Shown here in pieces: positions 25,331 through 34,493 of a stretch of DNA of 64,000 bases. The notes under the pieces are model-generated. The model saw only the letters and a list, made by a program, of their open reading frames with translations. It made no database searches and had not been told where the DNA came from. Every line of letters starts with the position of its first letter. Positions within the stretch are counted from its first letter, which is position 1. Source of the stretch: an uncultured Bacteroidota bacterium (GTDB lineage: Bacteria > Bacteroidota > Bacteroidia > Chitinophagales > Chitinophagaceae); contig CAILUU010000055.1 of NCBI GenBank assembly GCA_903837525.1, positions 54,380 to 118,379 of the forward strand, given 5' to 3'. Position numbers and translations under genes: made by a program.

Positions 25331-25513
25331 TTATTGCTTTAAATACATTTCTACCTGATCATTAAAGTGTTTGCTGTTAGGGTTTGCACGTGCACCATAT
25401 ATATTTCTGCTTTCAATTTTTGGCAAACAGTTTTTTGCAAAGCCTACAAACATTATTAACCCATCACCACCAATAGATTTTAATTTTCCATCTTTATGTT
25501 TCTCTGTCCATTG
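25331..25513 (-). pseudogene. C-terminal remnant of a penicillin acylase family gene
   Basis: A minus-strand frame of 60 residues between two stops, without a start codon and absent from the ORF track. It reads 'WTEKHKDGKLKSIGGDGLIM' ... 'IESRNIYGARANPNSKHFND' and ends 'QVEMYLKQ'. The 'YGxxxxPNSxHFxDQ' ending is what I recall for penicillin acylase (Ntn-hydrolase) C termini. The rest of the gene (normally about 700-800 residues) is missing, so this is a truncated relic in the 320-bp gap between the aminotransferase and the next gene. Confidence 0.55.
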
Positions 25514-25586
25514 TTAGCTTAGACCCAAAAAATAATTTGTATAAGTCAAAATCTATATCGTACTTTGTATTTCAAAGTGCTTTTTT

Positions 25587-26230
25587 ATGAATGAGCAACA
25601 ACAGTCTTTACAAGACATACAACAAATAAAACAAATGATGGAGCCTAGTAGTCGTTTCATTAGCTTAAGCGGCTTAAGTGGTATTGCTGCTGGCACATGT
25701 GCCTTAATTGGGGCATGGCTTGCAAATAGTATTATTATCGATAATGAGGGCCCGTCAGGTTACAGAGAAGCTATTGTTAAAGGAATAGGTTCGGAAACGT
25801 TGCAAGATTTTTGGGCCATAAATTGTTTCAGGTGGCTGCAATTACTTTTTGTGCGGTATTACTCTTTTCTTTTTTGTTTACCTATTTGCGTAGTAAAAAA
25901 AATATGATTCCGTTATGGGGTTCTACCTCTAAACGTTTGCTAATTAACTTAGCAGTACCCATGTTTGCAGGTGCTATATATTTATTTAAACAAATGCAGT
26001 TTGGTAACTATGGTTTAATTGCTCCTGGTTGTTTAATTTTTTATGGCTTGGCATTGGTTAATGCTAGTAAATATACATTGGGCGAAATTAGGTACTTAGG
26101 CTATTGCCAGATTGTAATAGGTATTATAAACTGTTGGTTTGTTGGCTATGGCTTATATTTTTGGGCAATGGGTTTTGGGGTATTGCATATAATTTATGGA
26201 CTAGTTATGTGGTATAGGTATGAGCGGTGA
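25587..26230 (+). pseudogene. Frameshifted multi-helix membrane protein gene
   Basis: Two overlapping ORFs (25587-25907 and 25811-26230) together make one protein. The first gives 'SSRFISLSGLSGIAAGTCAL' and the second 'LFQVAAITFCAVLLFSFLFT' through to 'GFGVLHIIYGLVMWYRYER'. Joining them needs one extra T in the TTTTT run at about 25808-25812, which gives a continuous 'LQDF-LGHKLFQVAAITF'. The joined product of about 214 residues has five or so membrane helices and no known function. A wHTH regulator follows 72 bp downstream, a pairing that suggests the regulator controls it. The shift could be a real mutation or a homopolymer sequencing error. Confidence 0.75.
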
Positions 26231-26280
26231 GTGGTGAATAGTGAGTTTAGTAAAAAATTATAAATTATTATAAACTAAAG

Positions 26281-26300
26281 CCCCTTCAGGGGTCTGGGGC
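26281..26300. repeat. Short palindromic phrase CCCCTTCAGGGG before the wHTH gene
   Basis: CCCCT-TC-AGGGG followed by TCTGGGGC lies right before the regulator ATG. It is preceded by the tandem phrase GTGAGTGGTGAATAGTGAG, both of the type that fills spacers in this genome. Confidence 0.45.
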
Positions 26301-26302
26301 AA

Positions 26303-26599
26303 ATGAATTTAATAGAAAACTTAAATAAAATTTTTGATAGTAGAATACGACTAGGTATAATGAGTGCCTTAGTTGTAAATGCTGAATTAAATTTTAATGA
26401 GTTAAAAGAGTTATTAGATATTACCGATGGTAACCTGGCTAGTCATATAAAAACGCTAGAAGAAAGTGCTTTTATAAAAGTACAAAAGGGTTTTATTGGC
26501 CGTAAAACCAACACAACCTATAGTATTACAAAACTGGGTGAAAAATCTTTTAAGATACATTTAACAGCATTGGAAAAAATGATTGGCACTATAAAATAA
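26303..26599 (+). CDS. Winged helix-turn-helix transcriptional regulator (ArsR/MarR-like, HTH_34 type)
   Basis: A 98-residue single-domain regulator. 'SRIRLGIMSALVVNAELNFN' starts the fold; the recognition helix region is 'ITDGNLASHIKTLEESAFIK', and the wing 'KGFIGRKTNTTYSITKLGEK' follows. This is the pattern of small wHTH proteins often paired with membrane proteins or transporters. The upstream neighbour is the frameshifted membrane protein. No ligand or metal-binding cysteines are visible. Confidence 0.8.
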   Translation: MNLIENLNKIFDSRIRLGIMSALVVNAELNFNELKELLDITDGNLASHIKTLEESAFIKVQKGFIGRKTNTTYSITKLGEKSFKIHLTALEKMIGTIK

Positions 26600-26725
26600 A
26601 TTATTTATTTACGAATCTGGGGCCTAACTTTTACTTTAACAGGGTTATTTTATTTAATTTATCTAGTTATAAAAAAAATGCCCACTTATGTAAAGCAGGC
26701 AATCTAATATAGTAAAAAGAAACGT

Positions 26726-29700
26726 TTAAAAATCTACACCCAAGGCTAAATACAATTGTGGTTTGCCTCTAAAAAAGCCTTTCATTGTCCATGCTGCATC
26801 AAGCTTTACAAAGTAGCCTAGTAAGCTACTTCTAGCACCAAAACCATACCCACCTGCAAATGGCCCTACACCTCCAACTTTTTGTTTTACTAAAATGGCT
26901 GGGTTATTAGGGTCTGTTACTGTTATAATAGGTCTAGATAGACTGTTATATGCACCATTCCAAGCAGTGCCCAAATCTATAAACTGCGTTAATTGAAAAT
27001 CTCTTATAAATTTATTATTAAAAGGTCTATTAAATAGGGTAGAAAATACGGGTAATCTAAATTCACTATTAAGCACTAAAGCATTATTTCCGTTAGCTAC
27101 ATTTTGTATAAAGCCCCTCATATTTAATGCAAGGCTTTCAAACGCATAAGTTTGGTCGTTAGCTGGTGTATTATTTTGATTAAAATATCTATACTTTTTT
27201 AAATTACCGTTTGCATCTAATTTTTCATTAGGACCAAACATTGCCCACCCATCAACTCCACCTAAATAATACAATAGTTTTTGATTACCAAAGCTAAAAT
27301 CACCAGAGGCTCTACCAGCCCAAATAAAATTGCGGTAAATAGGGTAATAATATCTAGCATCAAAACCAACATTAAAGGTTTGTGGTCCATCTGCATTTAC
27401 CAATTTATTTATTTGCGAATTCCAATCAACATAAACCTTATAGCGTAAGCCATGCCAAATATTCAATGCAGGGTTTTGAGAGTTGTCGTACACATATTCT
27501 AAATGGGTAACTGAAAAAATTGTTTTCTCATTATCAATTGCAGCGGTAGTTGTATCTACTGAACTTAAAACAAAATTATCGGATCGTATACCTGTTGTAA
27601 AACGAATACTTTTATTATTATCAAATGGGTAAGCAATATTTCCTTGGTACAAATTTGTTAATTGTTTACCTGGAAAACCACCAAAGTTTACTTCCTGTGA
27701 GCTACGGTAATAAGTTAATCCCCAATCAATTCTTCTACGTAAATTTTGATAACTCATTAACCATTCATTACTTTTTAAATTGGTGCCAAATCTAAACCCA
27801 CCTGTTACTCTAATATCTTCCATTAATTCAGTTGTACCTAAGCGTATTAGTCCACTAAGTGGTGTGCCAGAGTTTAAGCGTACTGGTCCGGCTCCTCCAT
27901 TGTAGGGTTGAAATCTATTTATTAAAACATTATTATTAAAGGTAGCCGAAGCAGCATCTGCACCCCATTTTTGTGGTTTGTAAACAAATAGTTTTGCCTT
28001 TTTTAAAATACTTTCGTTACCCATTTCTTTAGCGTCAAAAATTTTGCCTATAATGGAACTGTCGGTTTTTTCATTGGCAAATTCTGTTTGAAAAATATCT
28101 TCTATATTTTTTGCAGTATCAGCACCATTTAATTTATCCTCTGAAGTAAGCTGCATATTTTTTCCAGCTTCGGCAGCGGTATATTCATCTATTAATCTTT
28201 TTTGATAGGCTGTTGGTTTTGATCCCATATTTCGCCTTCTTAAAACATCATCATTAATTTTTAATTTATACAAAATCTTTTCATCGCTTTGTCTGGTTAC
28301 TTCACTCACTTGATTATTATCTCCAGCAATTCTTGTTTCGCCAAGTGTGCTTTGGTAATTAGTTAGGGGAAAAGTATAAGCACTATCACTACTTACTGCT
28401 ACCACTGCAATACTATCTACATCTGTTTTTTTATAGGCTAATAAAGTGCTATCTACTTCTTTAGCACTAGGGTTTCGTAAAATATCATCTCCAATTAAAA
28501 CTAAGGTATCTAAGCCTTCAGCTTTGGTAGTAAAAAATCCGGCATAGCGGTTACCAATACCATTTTCATCGCTTACAAACGTAAAATGGTTTACGTTGTA
28601 TTGCATCGGAAACCTAGCATTACCATATTTTAAGTTACTAAGTTGCGATAGTTGATTAAGCTCTGACTTATCGCCAAAGTTGGTAATTAAAAATACGTTG
28701 TACCTATTATCACTTGGTAAGGTAGTACTATCGCTTTTTGCATTAGCAGTTGGCCGGTTACTGCTAAAAATTATTCCCGATTTACCCGGGAATGCAACAA
28801 ACGATGCATCCATATCGTCATACACATCATTGGTAATTTGCTCAACTTTTTCTTTCAATAAATCTAAAATAAAAATATCGGTATGGCCATTTTTTACAGC
28901 AGTAATAAGCATTTTACGGCTATCGCTGCTGTATTTCATATCCTGTATTTGATCAAATAGTTTGGTTAAATCTATTTTAATAGGTTTAACTTTTGTAACA
29001 ATATCATATACAAAAAATTGTAAAGTTCCTTCTTTTGCATAGGCTACTGCAATTCGAGTACCCTTATTATCCCATGCCATTAAAGGATAGTTTGGGTTCA
29101 TTTCATTTTGGTAGGCTCTACTACCAAATTTTACTAATGTTTTATTTACATCTCCATCATTATAAATTACTCTTACAATTCCTTTTTTAAATTGCGTTAC
29201 TACATAACTATTATTTTTTTTAATGGGGTTTACATTAAATCTAAAATAGTTTAAACGCTTATTTATATCAAATCCGTCAACAACACTTCCTTTTGGGTAT
29301 GGCTTGCGTCTGTTTATATCGTTATTATATTTCTCATCTTGATACTCCATAAAATCGCTAAGCACTTCTTTAAAACTTTTTTTACACACTTGTATGCAAG
29401 CCTTATTCATGCTTTTATATTGTGTTGCTAAATAAAGTAAATAAGTAGTGTTTTCTTTTTTATACAATTCATCTATATAATACCAAAAAGCATGGCCAGC
29501 AATTTCTGGCTTTTCAAAAGTAAACTGATAAAAGTTTTTGTAATTACCACTTAGTATTTCACTTTTTATGTCATCATCTTTTTCGGTACTCCATCTTTCC
29601 GCCAGGTAGCTAATGTATCCATCGGTAAGCCATTTTGGCAAGTCTAGCAAAGCTTGATTGCTAGCAATTTCTGTAAGGTCGTCGCCAAATAATTTATTAT

Positions 29701-30178
29701 CGGTAAGCACACGAGCAATGCCACCCCGTACTTGAGTTTTTAATTTTTTATGGTCTGCATCAAAGTATAGTACAATTTTATTATTTACCAATTTAGTACC
29801 GCCACTGGTATTTTGCCACTCTTGACCAAGACCAATATTACTTTGTTGAAAATCGTGGTAGTTATTGTACAAAATTATATTTGCCCTTCGTTGTAAACTA
29901 TACTCTGCAGCCGTTTCAATTTGTGGTAATTCTTTTTCGGCAACTTGCAGTACATATTGTGCTAACGCCGCACCTCCTTCGTTAAAGTAAACATTAAAAT
30001 TGCTAGTTTGATAATACTGCCACTTAAATTTTTTGTACTGCACTCTATTTTTTCCAAACTCTACACTATTTACTTGAGCACTACTTAAAAAAGGCAAAAG
30101 GCAAAAGGCAAATAGCAAATAGGAGCAAATAAGTACTACTCTTTTATTGGTAAAAATATTTTTATCATTGGTTATCAT
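26726..30178 (-). CDS. Large outer membrane protein: N-terminal domain, TolB-like beta-propeller, C-terminal beta-barrel
   Basis: A protein of 1150 residues. I start it at the ATG at 30178 because this gives a signal peptide whose core is 'VVLICSYLLFAFCLLPFLSS'; the track start at 30277 adds 33 residues ahead of it. Residues about 25-280 resemble a peptidase-MA-like region ('LPKWLTDGYISYLAERW') but lack an HExxH zinc motif. About 330-600 has WD40/TolB-like blades ('YSSDSRKMLITAVKNGHTDI'). The C-terminal 350 residues look like an Omp85/BamA-type barrel ending in 'GKPQLYLALGVDF', with a terminal Phe typical of outer membrane insertion. The substrate or role is unknown. Confidence 0.75.
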   Translation of the reverse strand: MITNDKNIFTNKRVVLICSYLLFAFCLLPFLSSAQVNSVEFGKNRVQYKKFKWQYYQTSNFNVYFNEGGAALAQYVLQVAEKELPQIETAAEYSLQRRANIILYNNYHDFQQSNIGLGQEWQNTSGGTKLVNNKIVLYFDADHKKLKTQVRGGIARVLTDNKLFGDDLTEIASNQALLDLPKWLTDGYISYLAERWSTEKDDDIKSEILSGNYKNFYQFTFEKPEIAGHAFWYYIDELYKKENTTYLLYLATQYKSMNKACIQVCKKSFKEVLSDFMEYQDEKYNNDINRRKPYPKGSVVDGFDINKRLNYFRFNVNPIKKNNSYVVTQFKKGIVRVIYNDGDVNKTLVKFGSRAYQNEMNPNYPLMAWDNKGTRIAVAYAKEGTLQFFVYDIVTKVKPIKIDLTKLFDQIQDMKYSSDSRKMLITAVKNGHTDIFILDLLKEKVEQITNDVYDDMDASFVAFPGKSGIIFSSNRPTANAKSDSTTLPSDNRYNVFLITNFGDKSELNQLSQLSNLKYGNARFPMQYNVNHFTFVSDENGIGNRYAGFFTTKAEGLDTLVLIGDDILRNPSAKEVDSTLLAYKKTDVDSIAVVAVSSDSAYTFPLTNYQSTLGETRIAGDNNQVSEVTRQSDEKILYKLKINDDVLRRRNMGSKPTAYQKRLIDEYTAAEAGKNMQLTSEDKLNGADTAKNIEDIFQTEFANEKTDSSIIGKIFDAKEMGNESILKKAKLFVYKPQKWGADAASATFNNNVLINRFQPYNGGAGPVRLNSGTPLSGLIRLGTTELMEDIRVTGGFRFGTNLKSNEWLMSYQNLRRRIDWGLTYYRSSQEVNFGGFPGKQLTNLYQGNIAYPFDNNKSIRFTTGIRSDNFVLSSVDTTTAAIDNEKTIFSVTHLEYVYDNSQNPALNIWHGLRYKVYVDWNSQINKLVNADGPQTFNVGFDARYYYPIYRNFIWAGRASGDFSFGNQKLLYYLGGVDGWAMFGPNEKLDANGNLKKYRYFNQNNTPANDQTYAFESLALNMRGFIQNVANGNNALVLNSEFRLPVFSTLFNRPFNNKFIRDFQLTQFIDLGTAWNGAYNSLSRPIITVTDPNNPAILVKQKVGGVGPFAGGYGFGARSSLLGYFVKLDAAWTMKGFFRGKPQLYLALGVDF
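30091..30130. repeat. Tandem phrase (AAAAGGC/AAATAGC) encoding a signal-peptide core
   Basis: AAAAGGC AAAAGGC AAATAGC AAATAGG-type heptads run through the 5' region of the large outer membrane protein gene. On the minus strand they encode the Leu/Phe-rich core of its signal peptide. Confidence 0.75.
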
Positions 30179-30368
30179 CGATATAAACTTGTTTTGTTTA
30201 TGTTTTATACAAACGAAATTGGGAATTGTATTTTTTAAATCTTTCATTGTTATAGAATTATCCTGTGGTATTATCATTTACTTTTGTAGCTACTCCCCAA
30301 TTTCGGGGTAATTAATACTTAAAAATAGTTTATTTCTATTAAACTAAAACCATCAAAATTTTAAGCCT

Positions 30369-31007
30369 GTGTTAAAAATTAAGTCTTTTATTTTCAGTCC
30401 TATACAAGAAAATACGTATTTACTTTACAACGAGTTTAACCATTGTGCTATTGTTGACCCTGGCTGTTACTTTGATGCCGAAAAAGAGGAGCTTACACAA
30501 TTTATTAAAGACAATAGTTTAAGGGTAATACACTTACTAAATACCCATTGCCATTTAGATCACGTTTTTGGTAATAAATATGTGGCCAAAACGTATAGTT
30601 TAACGCCACAAATACATAAAAACGAAGAGCAAGTTTTAGCTTTTGCACCAACAAGTGGCCTTATGTATGATTTGCCATTTGATAATTACACAGGCCAACT
30701 TCTCTTTTTAAAAGAAGGCGATGTGGTAACTATTGGTAAAGATGAATTAGTAGTAATTGAAGCGCCTGGGCACAGCCCCGGTCATATCTGTTTTTATAAC
30801 AAGGCACAAGGTTTTTTAATAGGCGGAGATGTATTGTTTAATAGAAGTATTGGCCGCACAGATTTGCCAGGGGGAAATTATGACGAGTTGATTAAAAATA
30901 TAAAAGAAAAGCTGTTGGTTTTACCTAACAAAACTATAGTTTATAGTGGCCACGGAGAAACAACCACCATTGGGGAGGAAAAAGTAGAAAATCCTTATCT
31001 TAACTAA
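30369..31007 (+). CDS. MBL-fold metallo-hydrolase (glyoxalase II-like)
   Basis: A 212-residue metallo-beta-lactamase-fold hydrolase. The metal-binding motif 'LLNTHCHLDHVFGN' (HxHxDH, about 56-69), the later His in 'EAPGHSPGHICFY', the Asp in 'IGGDVLF' and the final His in 'VYSGHGETT' are all present. The start is GTG at 30369. The small size and 'RTDLPGGNYDELI' resemble the YcbL-type glyoxalase II branch, but the substrate is unproven. It is followed 12 nt later by a rhomboid protease gene, likely co-transcribed. Confidence 0.88.
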   Translation: MLKIKSFIFSPIQENTYLLYNEFNHCAIVDPGCYFDAEKEELTQFIKDNSLRVIHLLNTHCHLDHVFGNKYVAKTYSLTPQIHKNEEQVLAFAPTSGLMYDLPFDNYTGQLLFLKEGDVVTIGKDELVVIEAPGHSPGHICFYNKAQGFLIGGDVLFNRSIGRTDLPGGNYDELIKNIKEKLLVLPNKTIVYSGHGETTTIGEEKVENPYLN

Positions 31008-31019
31008 AAATATATAATT

Positions 31020-31754
31020 ATGTTAATGCCCATTGGAGATGATAATAGTGCAATAACACAAAGACCATATGTTACCTATGTATTAATAGCAGTAAACGTT
31101 TTGGTGTGGGTATTGTTTCAGCAAATGAGTGGGGATGGTTCGTTTACTTATGCTTTTAGTACAGTGCCTGCTGAAATTATTACGGGTAACGATATTATAA
31201 CACAATCGCAAAATTATACCGACCCAAACTCTGGCATTGAATATTTTATACCGGGACTAAATGCTACGCCAATACCTGTTTACTTTACCATAATTACAAG
31301 TATGTTTATGCATGGTGGCTGGGGCCATTTATTGGGCAATATGCTATACCTTTTTATTTTTGGCGATAATTTAGAGCACCGTTTAGGCAAAGGAAGGTTT
31401 TTAGCTTTTTATTTAATTACAGGCATCATTGCATCTTTAAGCCATGTTTTTTCTACTTATGTTCAACCACAAAGTTCCATAATACCAAGCCTTGGTGCAA
31501 GTGGTGCCATTAGCGGTGTATTGGGGGGTTATATGTTATTGTTTCCAAAATTAAAAGTAAAGGCACTCTTCCTTTACCAAATAGTTGTTATACCTGCCTA
31601 TTTGGCTTTAGGTGTTTGGATAGGCTTTCAAATTGTAAGCGGTTTATTAAGTGGTAGCGGCAGTGGAGTTGCCTATGCAGCACATGTTGGCGGTTTTTTA
31701 GCCGGCATATTACTTATAAAATTGTTTGATAAAAGACAGGTAGCTGTAACTTAA
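31020..31754 (+). CDS. Rhomboid family intramembrane serine protease
   Basis: A 244-residue integral membrane protease. Six hydrophobic segments are visible. 'MHGGWGHLLGNMLYLFIFGD' carries the oxyanion His and Asn, the catalytic Ser is in 'SLGASGAISGVLGGYM' (GASG), and the catalytic His in 'YAAHVGGFLAGILLI'. An extra loop after helix 1 (about 35-85) contains 'YTDPNSGIEYFIPGL'. It cleaves transmembrane substrates; targets unknown. Confidence 0.92.
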   Translation: MLMPIGDDNSAITQRPYVTYVLIAVNVLVWVLFQQMSGDGSFTYAFSTVPAEIITGNDIITQSQNYTDPNSGIEYFIPGLNATPIPVYFTIITSMFMHGGWGHLLGNMLYLFIFGDNLEHRLGKGRFLAFYLITGIIASLSHVFSTYVQPQSSIIPSLGASGAISGVLGGYMLLFPKLKVKALFLYQIVVIPAYLALGVWIGFQIVSGLLSGSGSGVAYAAHVGGFLAGILLIKLFDKRQVAVT

Positions 31755-31789
31755 CCTTATCGTTTTTTTTTATGGTAAAAATCAATAAA

Positions 31790-32191
31790 TTATTTTTTGT
31801 CTTGGCATAATTCTATTAAAACTCCATTGGTATTTTTTGGGTGTAAAAAACATACCAGTTTATTATCAGCCCCATTTTTTGGGGTTTCGTTTAGCAAAAT
31901 AAAACCCTCACTTTTTAAGCGTTCCATTTCGGCATAAATATCGGTTACGGCAAAGGCAATATGATGCATACCTTCTCCTTTTTTATCTATATATTTTGCA
32001 ATTACACCATCGGCTGTAGTACTTTGCACTAGCTCAATTTTACTTTCGCCAGTTTTAAAAAATGCAGTATTCACCTTTTCACTTTCTACCAACTCTGTCT
32101 TATAACACTGACTATTCAACAGTTTTTCAAATAATGGTATAGATATTGACAAATCTTTCACAGCAATTCCTATGTGTTCTATTTTTTGCAT
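31790..32191 (-). CDS. mce: Methylmalonyl-CoA epimerase
   Basis: Interconverts (R)- and (S)-methylmalonyl-CoA in propionate/succinyl-CoA metabolism. The 133-residue vicinal-oxygen-chelate protein has 'KIEHIGIAVKDL' (metal His) at the start, 'GEGMHHIAFAVTDI' (second His) in the middle and 'GVLIELCQ' (metal Glu) at the end. Its pathway partner is the B12-dependent methylmalonyl-CoA mutase; a stand-alone B12-binding domain protein of that type is encoded at 50258. Confidence 0.92.
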   Translation of the reverse strand: MQKIEHIGIAVKDLSISIPLFEKLLNSQCYKTELVESEKVNTAFFKTGESKIELVQSTTADGVIAKYIDKKGEGMHHIAFAVTDIYAEMERLKSEGFILLNETPKNGADNKLVCFLHPKNTNGVLIELCQDKK

Positions 32192-32283
32192 AGTTTTTTG
32201 ATGATTTATTAACTTTTAGTTACGAAATAAGTAAAATAGCAACTATCTAACTCTTTCAAAAGCTAAAATAGAACCTTTTGTAG

Positions 32284-32291
32284 TAAATTTG
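32284..32291 (+). promoter_or_regulatory. -7 element (TAAATTTG) for iscS
   Basis: TAAATTTG matches TAnnTTTG and ends 27 nt before the preferred iscS ATG at 32319. Confidence 0.5.
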
Positions 32292-32318
32292 CATTATACA
32301 AGAAAGAATATAAATTAT

Positions 32319-33536
32319 ATGTTGAAATTACCCATTTACTTAGATAACAATTCTACAACTCCAATGGATCCGAGAGTTTTAGAAGCTATGACGCCGTACT
32401 TTTTAAACCACTACGGAAATGCGGCTAGCCGTAACCATCCCTTTGGTTGGGAAGCTGAAGAAGCTGTGGATTATGCAAGGGAGCAGGTGGCTAAATTAAT
32501 TGGAGCCGACCCTAAAGAAATTATTTTTACTAGCGGTGCTACCGAAGGTGATAATTTAGGCATAAAAGGTATTTACGAAATGTATGCTAGCAAAGGCAAT
32601 CATATAATTACCGCAACTACCGAGCATAAAGCTGTGTTAGATACCTGTAAGCATATTGAAAAATCAGGCGGAGAAGTTACCTATTTACAAGTACAACCTG
32701 ATGGTTTAATTGATTTAAAAGAACTAGAAGCAGCAATAAAACCAACCACTATTTTAATTGCTATTATGTATGCCAATAACGAAATTGGTACCGTAATGCC
32801 TATTAAAGAAATTAGTGCAATTGCTCGTAAGCACGGGGTTTTAGTGTTTACAGATGGTACACAAGCAGTAGGTAAAATTCCTGTTGATGTTAATAAAGAT
32901 GGGATTGATTTAATGGCTTTTACTGCACATAAAATGTACGGACCTAAAGGTGTTGGTGCATTATATGTACGCCGTAAAAACCCAAGAGTAAAAGTTACTG
33001 CACAAATAGATGGTGGCGGCCACGAAAGAGGAATGCGTAGCGGTACTTTAAATGTACCTGGTATTGTAGGTTTTGGTAAGGCATGTGAAATTTGCATGAC
33101 GGATATGGAAGCCGATAACAAACGTATTGTAGTGATGAGAGATAAATTAGAAACAGAATTAATGAAGTTGGAAGAGGCTTATATAAATGGAAGTACAGAG
33201 CATCGTTTACCACATGTAACTAATATTAGTTTTAAGCATGTAGAGGGCGAAGGATTGTTAATGGGCTTTAATAAAAATATTGCATTAAGTAGCGGCAGTG
33301 CTTGTACCAGTGCATCTTTAGAGCCTAGCTATGTTTTAAAAGCTTTAGGCTTAGGCGATGATTTAGCACATAGTAGCTTACGTTTTGGGCTTAGCCGTTT
33401 TACAAAAGACGAAGAAATTGATTACACTATAAAAGCCATTAGCGAAACCGTTTTAAAATTAAGAGAAATGAGTCCGCTTTGGGAAATGTATAAAGAAGGA
33501 ATTGATTTAAGCACTATTGAGTGGGCACACCATTAA
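32319..33536 (+). CDS. iscS: Cysteine desulfurase IscS
   Basis: A PLP enzyme that takes sulfur from cysteine for Fe-S clusters. The ATG at 32319 ('MLKLPIYLDNNSTTPMDPRV') is the family start; the track start at 32289 adds ten unlikely residues. The 405-residue protein has 'FTSGATEGDNLGIKG', the PLP lysine in 'MAFTAHKMYGPKGVGALYV' and the catalytic Cys loop 'SSGSACTSASLEPSYVLKAL'. It opens an iscS-iscU-iscA cluster. Confidence 0.95.
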   Translation: MLKLPIYLDNNSTTPMDPRVLEAMTPYFLNHYGNAASRNHPFGWEAEEAVDYAREQVAKLIGADPKEIIFTSGATEGDNLGIKGIYEMYASKGNHIITATTEHKAVLDTCKHIEKSGGEVTYLQVQPDGLIDLKELEAAIKPTTILIAIMYANNEIGTVMPIKEISAIARKHGVLVFTDGTQAVGKIPVDVNKDGIDLMAFTAHKMYGPKGVGALYVRRKNPRVKVTAQIDGGGHERGMRSGTLNVPGIVGFGKACEICMTDMEADNKRIVVMRDKLETELMKLEEAYINGSTEHRLPHVTNISFKHVEGEGLLMGFNKNIALSSGSACTSASLEPSYVLKALGLGDDLAHSSLRFGLSRFTKDEEIDYTIKAISETVLKLREMSPLWEMYKEGIDLSTIEWAHH

Positions 33537-33626
33537 ATGTACGATTTGTGATTTACGACGTACGACCGTTTTTCATATTTTAAAGTTATCAATGTCGCAC
33601 ATTAAACATCTAAAATCGAAAATAAA

Positions 33627-34046
33627 ATGGCATATTCAGAAAAAGTAATCGATCACTACCAAAATCCAAAAAATGTTGGTACGTTAGACAAGTCAAGCAA
33701 AACAGTAGGTACAGGCCTTGTAGGAGCACCAGAGTGTGGTGATGTAATGCGTTTACAAATTGAGGTTGATGATGCAACAGGTATGATTACCGATGCAAAA
33801 TTTAAAACCTTTGGTTGTGGAAGTGCAATAGCATCATCAAGCTTAGCTACCGAGTGGCTTAAAGGTAAAAGTATTGATGAGGCACTTACGGTAGATAATA
33901 TGGATTTTGTAGAAGAATTAAATCTCCCTCCTGTAAAAATACATTGCAGCGTATTAGCGGAAGACGCTATTAAAGCAGCTATTAACGATTACCGTGTAAA
34001 AAATGGTAAAGAGGCTATTAAATTTGAGGAGAGTTTAGTACACTAA
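33627..34046 (+). CDS. iscU: Fe-S cluster assembly scaffold IscU
   Basis: The scaffold on which IscS-derived sulfur and iron form clusters. The 139-residue protein has all three cluster-ligand cysteines: 'GAPECGDVMRLQIEV', 'FKTFGCGSAIASSSLATEW' and 'PPVKIHCSVLAEDAIKAAI'. The conserved Asp after the first Cys (CGD) is present. An LPPVK chaperone-recognition-like motif appears as 'LPPVKIHC'. It follows iscS by 90 bp; the spacer holds a tandem phrase (ACGATTTGTGATTTACGAC). Confidence 0.96.
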   Translation: MAYSEKVIDHYQNPKNVGTLDKSSKTVGTGLVGAPECGDVMRLQIEVDDATGMITDAKFKTFGCGSAIASSSLATEWLKGKSIDEALTVDNMDFVEELNLPPVKIHCSVLAEDAIKAAINDYRVKNGKEAIKFEESLVH

Positions 34047-34124
34047 GAAAGTTAAAAGTTAAAAATCAAAATATAAAACAAGGGAAATCAATTTTGATTT
34101 TTGCCTTTGTAATTTTGAATTATC

Positions 34125-34475
34125 ATGGTAGCAACTGAAAATAGCATTTTTATTAGCGATAAAGCAAAAGCAAAAGTTATCCAATTAATGACAGATGCTG
34201 GTGTAGCCGATGACACATCGTATTTTTTACGTGTAGGTGTTGTGGGTGGAGGTTGTAGTGGCCTTAGCTATAAAATGGATTTTGATAATGAGGTAAAACC
34301 AATGGATCAGGTTTTTGAGGATAAAGGGATAAAAATTGTTTGCGATCTTAAAAGTTTTTTATACCTAGTAAATACTGAGCTTGAATTTAGCGATGGATTA
34401 AATGGAAAAGGATTTTTCTTTAATAATCCTAATGCTAGTAGAAGTTGTGGTTGCGGAGAGAGCTTTGCAGTTTAG
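34125..34475 (+). CDS. iscA: HesB/IscA family Fe-S carrier protein
   Basis: A 116-residue A-type carrier that receives and delivers Fe-S clusters. The three conserved cysteines are in 'GVVGGGCSGLSYKMDF' and the C-terminal 'SRSCGCGESFAV'. Length and order match the family; IscA versus ErpA cannot be told apart by eye. It is the third gene of the isc cluster, 78 bp after iscU. The next gene's ATG at 34476 directly abuts its stop. Confidence 0.93.
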   Translation: MVATENSIFISDKAKAKVIQLMTDAGVADDTSYFLRVGVVGGGCSGLSYKMDFDNEVKPMDQVFEDKGIKIVCDLKSFLYLVNTELEFSDGLNGKGFFFNNPNASRSCGCGESFAV

Positions 34476-34493
34476 ATGTCTAGAAAAATAAGT

